Source: Desulfobacteraceae bacterium
Lineage (GTDB): Bacteria; Desulfobacterota; Desulfobacteria; Desulfobacterales; Desulfosalsimonadaceae
DNA length: 7,265 bases
Direction of reading: 5' to 3'
NCBI GenBank assembly: GCA_007131845.1
Contig: SLPT01000185.1
Coordinates: 1-7,265, forward strand
Positions 1-6,556 of the stretch are shown one piece after another. The notes under the pieces were generated by a model that saw only the letters and a program-made list of their open reading frames with translations, searched no databases and had not been told where the DNA came from. Each line of letters begins with the position of its first letter. Within the stretch, counting starts at the first letter, position 1. The position numbers were made by a program, and so were the translations under genes.

Positions 1-1234
1 CAAAACGGGACTCGTCCAACCGGAACAGCTCCGCATCAATGCCGGACAGGGCCTGGATCAGACCGGGAAGCGCCCGGATGGAACGGCAAAGTGCAGCAAG
101 ATCCCGTGCGTTTCCCTGGCCCATGGCGATTCGTCCGGCCAGGCGCTCCATGTCGAGTACGTGTTTCAGGCTGGCCCGCACTTCCTGCCTTTGCCCGGCC
201 TGGAGACATGCTGCGGCCACCGCATCCTGACGAAAGCCGATGGCCTCCGGATCGAGCAGCGGATAGCGTATCCACCGGGCCAGAAGACGGCCCCCCATAG
301 CGGTGACAGTCATATCCATGATGCCCAGCAGGGCGTTTTTACGGCCCCCGGTCTGGATCTCCGCCATGAGTTCCAGGTTGCGGCAGGTGATTTCATCAAT
401 AAGAAGATGATTGGAAAGGCTGTAGGTTTCCGGGGATTTGAGGTGGATGAGTTGCCGCTTCTGCGTCTCCTGCGCATAGTGCAAAAGCGCTCCGGCGGCC
501 CCGACCGCTCCCTGAAGCCCTTCGCATCCGAAACCATCGAGGCTGCGGGTTCCGAACTGATCCATGATCCGGCCGCGGGCCGACTCATACTCGAACATGT
601 CGTCCGCGTTATAGCGGATGCATTCATCACCGAAGGCTTCCGCCAGCATTCCGTAATCCGCGTTTTCCCGGGCGGATTCGGGCAAAAGCACCTCGCTCGG
701 TGCGATGCGGCGCGATTCATCCGTCATCAGTGCCACATCATCACTTTGCGTCAGGCGAAGCGTGCCGGTCGACAAATCGAGGCTGGCCAGTCCGTAGCCG
801 TCTTTTGCGCGGAAGACCGAAAGAACATAGTTGTTCGATCGCTCATCGAGCAGCTCGTTGCTCAACACCATACCCGGTGTCACCACCCGGACGACTTCCC
901 TTTTGACAAGACCTTTGGCCGCGGACGCATCCTCCGTCTGCTCACAAACCGCCACACGGAATCCCTTTTCGATGAGACGGCCGATATAGACTTCGGCCGC
1001 CTTTACGGGAACCCCGCACATAGGGACCGGTTCCGGCTCGTTTTTATTCCTCGATGTCAGGGTAATGTCGAGCGCACGGGCGGCAACTGCCGCATCCTCA
1101 TAAAACAACTCGTAGAAGTCGCCCATCCGGTAAAACAGGAGACTGTCCGGATACGCCTCCTTGATCTCCGTATACTGCCGGAGCATGGGGGTAATTTTTG
1201 AAGCATTTTTCGGTTCAGCGCTGGTATCACCCAT
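1..1234 (-). CDS. mutS: DNA mismatch repair protein MutS, N-terminal part (cut by the left edge)
   Basis: MutS recognises mispaired and unpaired bases and starts mismatch repair with MutL. About 411 residues are present. Domain I (about residues 15-125) carries the mismatch-binding Phe-X-Glu motif in RMGDFYELF (F40, E42), then PMCGVP and VVRVVTPG. The connector domain follows (LDLSTGTLRL near 152-161). The core/lever signature is present near 294-330 (GGRKNALLGIMD, TAMGGRLLARW, PLLDPEAI). The clamp remainder and the Walker ATPase lie outside the window. The ATG at 1234 aligns with the usual family start, with the conserved TPMLRQY 15 residues in. No good Shine-Dalgarno precedes it. The gene starts 30 bases after the lapA-like stop, so co-transcription is likely. 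The reading frame is intact throughout. The family assignment is very secure. Confidence 0.97.
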   Translation of the reverse strand, partial: MGDTSAEPKNASKITPMLRQYTEIKEAYPDSLLFYRMGDFYELFYEDAAVAARALDITLTSRNKNEPEPVPMCGVPVKAAEVYIGRLIEKGFRVAVCEQTEDASAAKGLVKREVVRVVTPGMVLSNELLDERSNNYVLSVFRAKDGYGLASLDLSTGTLRLTQSDDVALMTDESRRIAPSEVLLPESARENADYGMLAEAFGDECIRYNADDMFEYESARGRIMDQFGTRSLDGFGCEGLQGAVGAAGALLHYAQETQKRQLIHLKSPETYSLSNHLLIDEITCRNLELMAEIQTGGRKNALLGIMDMTVTAMGGRLLARWIRYPLLDPEAIGFRQDAVAAACLQAGQRQEVRASLKHVLDMERLAGRIAMGQGNARDLAALCRSIRALPGLIQALSGIDAELFRLDESRF

Positions 1235-1265
1235 ATCGTGACGGAGCCGGTATCGGATTGGCCAT
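1227..1265 (-). other. 12-codon bridging open frame between the lapA-like gene and mutS
   Basis: The lapA-like stop reads TAATG, so an ATG begins on the last base of the stop codon. It opens a frame encoding MANPIPAPSRYG that ends at a TGA lying 3 bases past the mutS ATG. mutS itself has no clear Shine-Dalgarno. Reinitiation by a terminating ribosome is possible. This is inference: such short frames also arise by chance. Confidence 0.25.
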
Positions 1266-1699
1266 TATTTACGCGAAAATTCCACATCCATCGCATCGGC
1301 GTTTTCATCGCGGGCTGCATCCCTTCCGGCCCGTTGCTCCCCGGACCCGGATCCGGGATACTGATCTTCAGCCCGGATCTTTCCCGTACCCTGGGATGAT
1401 GCCAGCCTGGATTCGAGTTCATCGATCCGCTTCTTGTCGGCGGTGATTTTCTCATTGAGCTCCCGGATGGTCTTTCGCTTTTTGCGTCCATAGGAAAACG
1501 CGACGAGCAGGGCCGCAAGAAATCCCACCACGAATACAGTCGCAAAATAAAACAGATTCGGAAGTTCAACGGATTCCTCAACAAAATAAAGATCGAGGCC
1601 CAATTGTTGTTCTGCCATGAAATACTCATTGTTCTGGTATATGAACGTCACCAGTATAACAACGACGACAAGCCCCAAAAAGTATTTGACTTTCTGCAT
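1265..1699 (-). CDS. LapA-domain (DUF1049-like) small inner-membrane protein
   Basis: This 144-residue protein has a LapA-type layout. A first transmembrane helix spans about residues 5-21 and is followed by the family-typical QNN. A short periplasmic loop (24-48) leads to a second helix (about 50-69), then a basic GRKKRK stop-transfer and a charged, probably coiled-coil segment (about 72-101). The last 40 residues are polar and low in complexity. E. coli LapA is an inner-membrane protein that works with LapB and FtsH to control LpxC and so lipopolysaccharide synthesis; whether this protein does the same is unproven. The ATG at 1699 is chosen over an upstream in-frame start (1825) because AAAGGAG lies 6 bases before it and the protein then begins at the first helix. 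It follows a terminator and a possible promoter and precedes mutS by 30 bases. The C-terminal tail is longer than in E. coli LapA. Confidence 0.82.
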   Translation of the reverse strand: MQKVKYFLGLVVVVILVTFIYQNNEYFMAEQQLGLDLYFVEESVELPNLFYFATVFVVGFLAALLVAFSYGRKKRKTIRELNEKITADKKRIDELESRLASSQGTGKIRAEDQYPGSGSGEQRAGRDAARDENADAMDVEFSRK

Positions 1700-1705
1700 C
1701 CATAT

Positions 1706-1712
1706 CTCCTTT
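1706..1712 (-). promoter_or_regulatory. Strong Shine-Dalgarno of the lapA-like gene
   Basis: AAAGGAG sits 6 bases upstream of the ATG at 1699. It decides this start over the in-frame start at 1825, whose extra 42 residues (polar and basic) look non-coding. Confidence 0.85.
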
Positions 1713-1828
1713 GACAATGGCATTGCATCCTGGCTGCCGATCGCTTTTACGACCCTATGGTTATCCGGATCCGGCGCCGGGAAACGAAAAAAGCGGAAAC
1801 GGATTATTTCCCTGTATTTCAGCACCCC

Positions 1829-1857
1829 ATACTGACTCTTTTACGAAAAAAACTCAA
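1829..1857 (-). promoter_or_regulatory. Possible sigma-70-type promoter for lapA-like gene and mutS
   Basis: TTGAGT (1857-1852) and CAGTAT (1834-1829) are separated by 17 bases, partial matches to TTGACA and TATAAT at ideal spacing. It lies after the dGTPase terminator, where a new promoter would be needed. It would give a leader of about 120 bases containing two overlapping GC palindromes (1765-1774 and 1771-1780). The -35 overlaps a weak A/T inverted repeat (1847-1866). The matches are modest, so this is tentative. Confidence 0.35.
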
Positions 1858-1883
1858 CCGTTTTTTCCAAGAAAGCCGAGCCG

Positions 1884-1923
1884 AAAAATACGGGCGCCGC
1901 CATGCAGCAGCGCACGGCGACGC
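1884..1923 (-). terminator. Rho-independent terminator after the dGTPase gene
   Basis: Immediately after the TGA, the minus strand forms a 12-bp stem: GCGTCGCCGTGC (1923-1912) pairs with GCATGGCGGCGC (1905-1894) around a 6-base loop. Ten pairs are Watson-Crick and two are G-U. Five bases beyond the stem is a run of five U (1888-1884). The U-tract is short and slightly offset, but the stem is GC-rich and uninterrupted. Confidence 0.75.
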
Positions 1924-3105
1924 TCAGGCAACGTACATCACCTTCGGCCGCCGCATTTCCGGCACCTGCTCAAGGAAATACTGGTCGGTCATTCCTGCTA
2001 TAAAATCTCTTACAATTTCAGATGATTGCCTCTGATCCAGATAATCCTCGGCCATCTGGTCGATAAATCCGGCATAAATGGGAGAATCGAGATTTTCCCG
2101 CTCGATATCATCGTTGTAACGATCAAACAATTCTTCAAAAATCTCCCCGATGGCAAAAAGCGCTGATTTAAACGTCGGATTGGTGTAAATCCTTTCGTAA
2201 TTGAAACGCTTCAACAGGGAAAGCGCCTCGGACGCTTCGCCGGAAAAAGCCACGTATCCTTTATCCAGGCTGTTGGTGATCACATCCGTTACCAGGTTGT
2301 ATACGATGGTGCCATTGGTATTCCCCAACTGCCGCACGCAAGCCTCCGGCAGGTCGCTTCGCCGGATCAGGCCAAGGCGTATGGCATCTTCGATATCCCG
2401 ACCGACATAGCTGATGGTGTCGGAAAAACGAACAACGCATCCTTCAAGAGTCATGGGGACCAACCGAACCGGATCGCCGGCTGTTTTCGCCTTTTTTTCC
2501 GCGTCATGCGCGGCAAAGGTCTTGTCCGCCGCCGGATGAAGGACACCATCGTGGGTTTCGCCGTCGTGGCACAAAATGCCGTCCAGGGTCTGCAGGCAGA
2601 GGTTCCAGCCTTTTCCTTTCCGCTCGACCCGCTCGAGGAATTCCACGCTCTGCACGTTGTGGTGATACTCCCCGATGCCGCGCGATTGGCACAGCGCGGA
2701 TAAAAACCGCTCCCCGTCATGGCCGAAGGGCGTATGGCCGATATCATGCCCGATGGCAACGGCCTCGATCAGGTCCTCGTTGAGTCCCAGATAGCGGCCG
2801 ATGGTCCGGGCCACCTTGGAAACGATCTGAACGTGCAGCATCCGGTGGGTGATATGATCGTTGCGGACCAGGTAGAAAACCTGGGTCTTGTCGATGTAAC
2901 GGCTGTAGGCAAGGGAGTGGAGAATACGGTCCACATCCACCGCAAAGTTGAGCCGGTAATCGGATTCTAGCCGTTTTTCCGGATTTCTTCGCACGCCCGT
3001 ATCGCTTGGAGTCGCGAACCCGGAGAGCACCTCTTTTTCCCTTGCGGAAGCCGCGGCGCGAAGTGCACCGGGTACCGGCCGGCTTTCAGATCCATCCCTT
3101 TTCAA
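1924..3105 (-). CDS. dgt: dGTPase-type dNTP triphosphohydrolase (HD domain)
   Basis: Enzymes of this family cleave dNTPs, classically dGTP, to the deoxynucleoside and tripolyphosphate, and so shape dNTP pools. The 393-residue protein has the family opening DRILHS...DKTQVF (59-77), then the HD-domain ligands: H91, the pair H120-D121 in AIGHDIGHTPFGHDGE (117-132), and a late aspartate D229 in RFSDTISYVGRDIEDA. H124 and H129 match the conserved active-site histidines after the HD pair. It is shorter than E. coli Dgt (about 505 residues) and closer to the compact dGTPase-like class, so nucleotide preference is open. The start is TTG at 3105, supported by GGAGGAG ending 5 bases upstream; there is no ATG before residue 89. 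It overlaps the ATP-grasp gene by 20 bases, so translation is probably coupled. The first 40 residues are not recognisable. A strong terminator follows the stop. Confidence 0.9.
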   Translation of the reverse strand: MKRDGSESRPVPGALRAAASAREKEVLSGFATPSDTGVRRNPEKRLESDYRLNFAVDVDRILHSLAYSRYIDKTQVFYLVRNDHITHRMLHVQIVSKVARTIGRYLGLNEDLIEAVAIGHDIGHTPFGHDGERFLSALCQSRGIGEYHHNVQSVEFLERVERKGKGWNLCLQTLDGILCHDGETHDGVLHPAADKTFAAHDAEKKAKTAGDPVRLVPMTLEGCVVRFSDTISYVGRDIEDAIRLGLIRRSDLPEACVRQLGNTNGTIVYNLVTDVITNSLDKGYVAFSGEASEALSLLKRFNYERIYTNPTFKSALFAIGEIFEELFDRYNDDIERENLDSPIYAGFIDQMAEDYLDQRQSSEIVRDFIAGMTDQYFLEQVPEMRRPKVMYVA

Positions 3106-3871
3106 TCATCTCCTCCATCATCTGCGAATAATCGATCCCTGCCGCCACCAGTCCCTGGCGGCCGTATTTCATGTTCGCCTCCAGCACGTACAGATTTGTC
3201 CCGTGACCGCATATATCCAGGCCCACATCGTCCCACCCGCATACCTTTGCAGTATGAAGGGCCAGCTCTGCCGCACCGGAAGCGACCGGATCCAGGCTGA
3301 GCCGACCCTTCTGTCCCAGGTTGGTACGGAACTCACCGGCATGAGCAATACGCCAGTACGCGCAGACGATCCGCCCGCCGATCACCACAATCCGCATATC
3401 CCGGTCCACCGGGAGGTATTCCTGGATATAGGCGGGTCGGGGCAGTTCGAGGTAGCGATCCAGATCCTTTTCATCTTCCAGCAGAAAAACCCCCCGGCCC
3501 AGGGCGGATCCCCGCGGTATTTTTCCGACCATGGGAAAATCGAAGCTGGAAAGGATCCTGTCGCGGATACGCCTGCCGTAAAAGGTACGGGTCCGGGGTG
3601 TGGGAATGCCTGCAAGATCGAACATGGCCGTCTGGCGGATCTTGTCCTGCACGAAGCGGTAAGTATGGACGCTGGGAAAAATCGGCTTACCCATGGCGGC
3701 AAACATGTCCGCGTAAAATGTGGAAGGGTAATAAATTTTTGGCGCACGGCAAATCAGATCCCGCTCCTGATCCGAATAATCAGAAAAATTGGGGCGGACT
3801 CCCAGCGTTTCGACGTTACCGCAGTTCCTGAGGCGCCTTTCCAGGGCGATATGGAGGCGGCCGGCAGACAT
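3086..3871 (-). CDS. RimK-family ATP-grasp ligase, substrate unknown
   Basis: ATP-grasp ligases activate a carboxylate as an acyl-phosphate and join it to an amine; RimK relatives add glutamate to proteins or small molecules. This 261-residue protein starts with a small N-terminal domain (TLGVRPNFSDYS at 22-33). A linker (PTPRTRTF, 90-97) leads to the ATP-grasp fold: FPMVGKIPRGSALGRG with the nucleotide-binding lysine K117 and Gly-rich loop (112-127), YIQEYL hinge (148-153), DMRIVVIGG (158-166), FRTNLGQKG (181-189), GLDI (217-220), and the metal-ligand strand VLEANMKYG with E231 and N233. The last differs from the EVNSSPG seen in RimK itself. The ATG at 3871 is preferred; an in-frame TTG at 3883 adds four residues and an in-frame stop lies just above. 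No Shine-Dalgarno is visible for either. It sits between a LolB-like gene and dgt in a tight operon. Substrate cannot be told from sequence. Confidence 0.85.
   Translation of the reverse strand: MSAGRLHIALERRLRNCGNVETLGVRPNFSDYSDQERDLICRAPKIYYPSTFYADMFAAMGKPIFPSVHTYRFVQDKIRQTAMFDLAGIPTPRTRTFYGRRIRDRILSSFDFPMVGKIPRGSALGRGVFLLEDEKDLDRYLELPRPAYIQEYLPVDRDMRIVVIGGRIVCAYWRIAHAGEFRTNLGQKGRLSLDPVASGAAELALHTAKVCGWDDVGLDICGHGTNLYVLEANMKYGRQGLVAAGIDYSQMMEEMIEKGWI
3110..3116 (-). promoter_or_regulatory. Strong Shine-Dalgarno supporting a TTG start for dgt
   Basis: GGAGGAG inside the end of the ATP-grasp gene precedes the TTG at 3105; the core GGAGG is 6 bases away. It is the best ribosome binding site in the upstream unit and compensates for the rare start codon. 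Confidence 0.8.
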
Positions 3872-3872
3872 G

Positions 3873-3917
3873 TCAACGTACAAAGGAAACGGGGTTTTGC
3901 TTCATGGACCGAACCAT
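3873..3917 (-). other. 14-codon bridging open frame between LolB-like and ATP-grasp genes
   Basis: The LolB-like stop reads TGATG, opening a frame encoding MVRSMKQNPVSFVR. Its TGA is one base before the ATG of the ATP-grasp gene (TGACATG). A GAGAGG lies 11 bases upstream of the first ATG, rather far for a Shine-Dalgarno. It could hand ribosomes on to a start that lacks its own binding site. It might equally be a chance frame. Confidence 0.35.
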
Positions 3918-4702
3918 CAATCGCACAGCCTCTCTTTCGGGATCTTCGGGACAAATGCGTCGGGCGCATACTTGGTGTCAAACCATACCCGCTCTACCAC
4001 GAGCTGCATGGCCGCATCTTCATTTTCCACAAGCAGCCGATCGGGTATCTGTCGCCCGTTCACCATGCGGGTGGAGACGATCTCTGCCCGGTATTTCAAA
4101 TCCCGAAATCCATAAATCGCCACCTCCCGGACGCGACTCATGTCGCCGGAAAAACGTATCGTTTCGACTTCTCCGTAAAACCGCCGGTGCAGTCTCATTA
4201 CCGGGCCTTCCGGGTCGTCCTCCCCCTCGATCCAGGCCGTGTCATGGTCTGCAATGGGAATGCCGCCGCCAAGAATCAAAACCAGATCCGCCACATCCAT
4301 ATCGATGCCCGCAAGCTGCGAGAGATTCTGTCGCCGGCTGCTGATCTTCCGGAAACACCCGTTGTCCGCATATAAAAAATGGCATGCGTCGCCGTCGCAA
4401 ATCAGCCGAATGCCCGGCTGACCGGCCACACCGACGGTTTCGACCCGAAATCGCCTTTCGGGCACACCAAGCCATGCGCCGCGGAACGAAAACGATCCCT
4501 CACCGGAATACACGCGCAGCTCGCCGATCCCCTTGTAGGGTAGAGTCTGCTCGCTGATTTCCGCAAGCCGTGCAAGCTGGACCTTTGCGGGCGCTATCAT
4601 CTGCTCCGGCTGATCGGGAACGACAAGGCGTGCACACCCCCCCCCGAGCCCGAGGGCAAGAAATGCATACAAAAGGAGAAAAAAACAGCGGGATCGGTTC
4701 AT
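3917..4702 (-). CDS. LolB/LolA-fold outer-membrane lipoprotein
   Basis: The 261-residue precursor has a signal peptide (basic MNRSR, hydrophobic stretch 7-20) ending in LGGGC, with C23 the probable lipidated cysteine. The next residue is alanine, so outer-membrane sorting is expected. The mature part looks like the LolB/DUF4292 group of single-domain beta proteins: YKGIGELRVY (57-66), a GAWLGVPERRFRVETVG strand pair (75-91), ICDGDACHFLYA (101-112) and ILGGGIPI (143-150). LolB takes lipoproteins from LolA and inserts them into the outer membrane; this role is inferred from fold and context. The gene overlaps the TPR lipoprotein gene by 4 bases (ATGA), an arrangement that also occurs around lolB in pseudomonads. 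The lipobox has glycine at -3 where leucine is usual, and is encoded by a run of nine G. Remote sequence similarity keeps the lolB symbol unassigned. Confidence 0.78.
   Translation of the reverse strand: MNRSRCFFLLLYAFLALGLGGGCARLVVPDQPEQMIAPAKVQLARLAEISEQTLPYKGIGELRVYSGEGSFSFRGAWLGVPERRFRVETVGVAGQPGIRLICDGDACHFLYADNGCFRKISSRRQNLSQLAGIDMDVADLVLILGGGIPIADHDTAWIEGEDDPEGPVMRLHRRFYGEVETIRFSGDMSRVREVAIYGFRDLKYRAEIVSTRMVNGRQIPDRLLVENEDAAMQLVVERVWFDTKYAPDAFVPKIPKERLCD
4637..4645 (-). repeat. Nine-G homopolymer in the lipobox codons
   Basis: Nine consecutive C on the plus strand read as GGG GGG GGG, coding G20-G22 directly before the TGT of the lipidation cysteine. Tracts of this length are prone to slippage. 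A one-base change would frameshift the gene near codon 20, and losing three bases would leave LGGC. Confidence 0.9.
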
Positions 4703-6477
4703 GGTCTACCGGTTTTTATTTCCTGGATTTTGTCTTTAATTTTCCGGTGCTCTTCATCATTTTGGGCACCGGGAGATTCGTTTTCCGATTCCTTGCGGGC
4801 ATCCAACGCCCGCCGGTAAAGCGCCAGTGCATCTTCCGTGCGACCGATCTTCCGGTAGGCATCCCCCAGGTGCTCCAGTATGGTCGGATCCAGCGGGCGC
4901 TTTTCCACCGCCTGCTCAAGATAGGGCAACGCCCTGTCGATCTCGCCTTTCTGAAAATAGACCCAGCCCATGGAATCGAGAATGTAGCCGCTTTCCGGCT
5001 TGATTTCAAGGGCCCGGCGAATCAGCTCCTCCGCCTCGTCCAAACGGATGCCCTCTTCCGCCCACGTATATCCGAGATAATTCAGTCCATCGGCATGTTC
5101 CGGATCAAGGTCGATAACGGTTTTCATCTGCTCGACCGTCTTTGCCCGGTTTCCTTTCCGGTCCCAGGCAATACCTATTTCATAATGGATATCCGCACTG
5201 GCCGGATCGATGGCGAGTCCCTGCTCAAGAATATCCACAGCCATATCGTAGCGCCCTGCATCGATATATAACGCACCCAGAAAGCGTATAATCCGGAGCT
5301 TTTCCGATCGATCGATCCGCCCGGAATGCTCCAGGGCCGCCTCCAGTACACGCCGGGCTTCGGCGGGCTGCTCCAGGCGGCTGTAAATGGTTGCCTTCTG
5401 TAACACCGCATCCCCGTAAAACCGGGAACGGTCGCCCACCCGCTTCAGGTGATACAGGGCATCATCATAGCGTTCCACGAGATATCCGCTGATTCCCGCG
5501 AGGTAATGAAGATCCTGGTCGTCCGGGAGCCCTTTGAGCATCCCCTCGATCACCTCGATGGCATCCTCGTAGCGCTTCCGGGCAATCAACTCCTGCACGA
5601 CCGTATCGACCACGCCCCGGTCGATATCGGCCATTCGACCCAGATGTTCGAACAAATCGCCGGCTTTGTCGAAATACGCCTGCTCCAGGTATAAAAGCCC
5701 CAGGGCTATGGCCGCGGACACGTCATCGGGATCATCGCTGATGATTTTTTCGTACATATCGATGACCTTATGGGTTTCATCCCGGGAATCGTAGAGGTCG
5801 ATAAGCTCGAAACGGGCCTCCATGAAACCCGGTTCGATCTCCACGGCACGCCTGAAGGACCCGATGGCGTTATCCTTTTCTCCGGCACCGGCAAACGCCA
5901 GACCGAGATAGTAATGACCGATATAAGCGTCCGGATGCCCTGCGACCATGGTTTCGAACACGCGCCTCGCCTCGGCATAGCGCCCATCCTCCATGTAGAG
6001 GCGTCCCAGAACAAGGTAGATATTCCTGCGATCCGGCTCGATTTCGAGCACCTTCTCATACAGCCGGGCGGCTTCTTCGGTCTCGTTTCCCGACTGACGT
6101 ATGCTGGCACTGATAATCAACGCCTCGATATTATCCGGTTGGTTTTTCAGAATTTGTTCGCACAGATCCAGGGCCTTTTCCTTCTCGTCTATCTGAAGAT
6201 AGACCAGTGCGAGCTCCCGCTTAAGCAATACGGATTCAGGATCCTGCGAAACGGCCGTAGCCAGGAGTTCGACCGCCTCCTCCATGCCACCGCGGCGGAT
6301 CATGTCCAGTGCCGCAAGGTAATAATAATAATTGCCGGGCCTCTCCTCCAGCCGGAAACGGGGAGAGTCCTCGCCATTTGAGACCGGAGCGTCCGGCCGG
6401 AGTGCGGCGCACGCGCTCAGAGCGAAGACGGCCAGGAGAATGGCAAAAAAGTAGTGCAATTTAGCGCAAAAATTCAT
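4699..6477 (-). CDS. TPR-repeat outer-membrane lipoprotein
   Basis: This is a 592-residue lipoprotein built almost wholly of tetratricopeptide repeats. The signal peptide ends in a canonical lipobox LSAC, C23, followed by Ala-Ala, which favours the outer membrane. From about residue 50 I count some 15 consecutive TPR-like units of 32-37 residues, several ending in the DP, EP or KP turn. The C-terminal block contains LNYLGYTWAEEG and ILDSMGWVYFQKGEIDRALPYLEQA, typical of the TPR proteins encoded next to lolB in proteobacteria. The tail is charged. TPR arrays form protein-docking superhelices. The P. aeruginosa lipoprotein in this position (LbcA, as I recall) docks the periplasmic protease CtpA; a similar adaptor role is inference. 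It lacks the CxxC rubredoxin-type motifs of LapB. The ATG at 6477 is chosen; an in-frame GTG at 6483 adds two residues, and neither has a Shine-Dalgarno. The ATGA overlap couples it to the LolB-like gene. Confidence 0.88.
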   Translation of the reverse strand: MNFCAKLHYFFAILLAVFALSACAALRPDAPVSNGEDSPRFRLEERPGNYYYYLAALDMIRRGGMEEAVELLATAVSQDPESVLLKRELALVYLQIDEKEKALDLCEQILKNQPDNIEALIISASIRQSGNETEEAARLYEKVLEIEPDRRNIYLVLGRLYMEDGRYAEARRVFETMVAGHPDAYIGHYYLGLAFAGAGEKDNAIGSFRRAVEIEPGFMEARFELIDLYDSRDETHKVIDMYEKIISDDPDDVSAAIALGLLYLEQAYFDKAGDLFEHLGRMADIDRGVVDTVVQELIARKRYEDAIEVIEGMLKGLPDDQDLHYLAGISGYLVERYDDALYHLKRVGDRSRFYGDAVLQKATIYSRLEQPAEARRVLEAALEHSGRIDRSEKLRIIRFLGALYIDAGRYDMAVDILEQGLAIDPASADIHYEIGIAWDRKGNRAKTVEQMKTVIDLDPEHADGLNYLGYTWAEEGIRLDEAEELIRRALEIKPESGYILDSMGWVYFQKGEIDRALPYLEQAVEKRPLDPTILEHLGDAYRKIGRTEDALALYRRALDARKESENESPGAQNDEEHRKIKDKIQEIKTGRP

Positions 6478-6479
6478 GG

Positions 6480-6512
6480 TCACACGATAGTCGCTGTTGC
6501 ATCGGGTTTCAT
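6480..6512 (-). other. 10-codon open frame just upstream of the TPR lipoprotein gene
   Basis: In the roughly 80-base gap after the sigma gene, an ATG at 6512 opens a frame encoding MKPDATATIV. It ends two bases before the preferred TPR-gene ATG (TGACCATG). No Shine-Dalgarno is obvious for either start. I see no terminator or strong promoter in this gap. It may be a chance frame. Confidence 0.22.
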
Positions 6513-6556
6513 CAGCACGTCAGGGGACAGATCACCACAGAAACTGAACTTAAATC

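Noticed and set aside
1005..1016. MutS domain I reads GVPVKA where E. coli has GIPYHA, suggesting a lost functional residue.
   Set aside because: Thermus aquaticus MutS has GVPLRA at this place as I recall, so this is ordinary family variation. The Phe-X-Glu motif is intact.
161..1201. A 346-codon open frame on the plus strand.
   Set aside because: It lies wholly antisense to mutS, whose translation shows family motifs throughout. The plus-strand product has no recognisable domain.
1821..1833. CCCCATAC on the plus strand resembles the heat-shock sigma -10 element.
   Set aside because: No CTTGAA-like -35 lies at the right distance upstream, and no gene reads in that direction.
1847..1866. 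An A/T inverted repeat with loop GGTTGA as a second terminator.
   Set aside because: The stem is almost all A-U and therefore weak; the GC-rich stem at 1894-1923 explains termination better.
3203..4375. A 390-codon plus-strand open frame.
   Set aside because: It runs antisense across two well-supported genes (ATP-grasp and LolB-like) and has no family features. GC-rich coding sequence commonly leaves such open antisense frames.
4699..6477. The TPR protein as LapB, the partner of LapA.
   Set aside because: LapB is anchored by an N-terminal membrane helix and ends in a CxxC-type zinc domain. This protein has a lipobox and no CxxC pairs.
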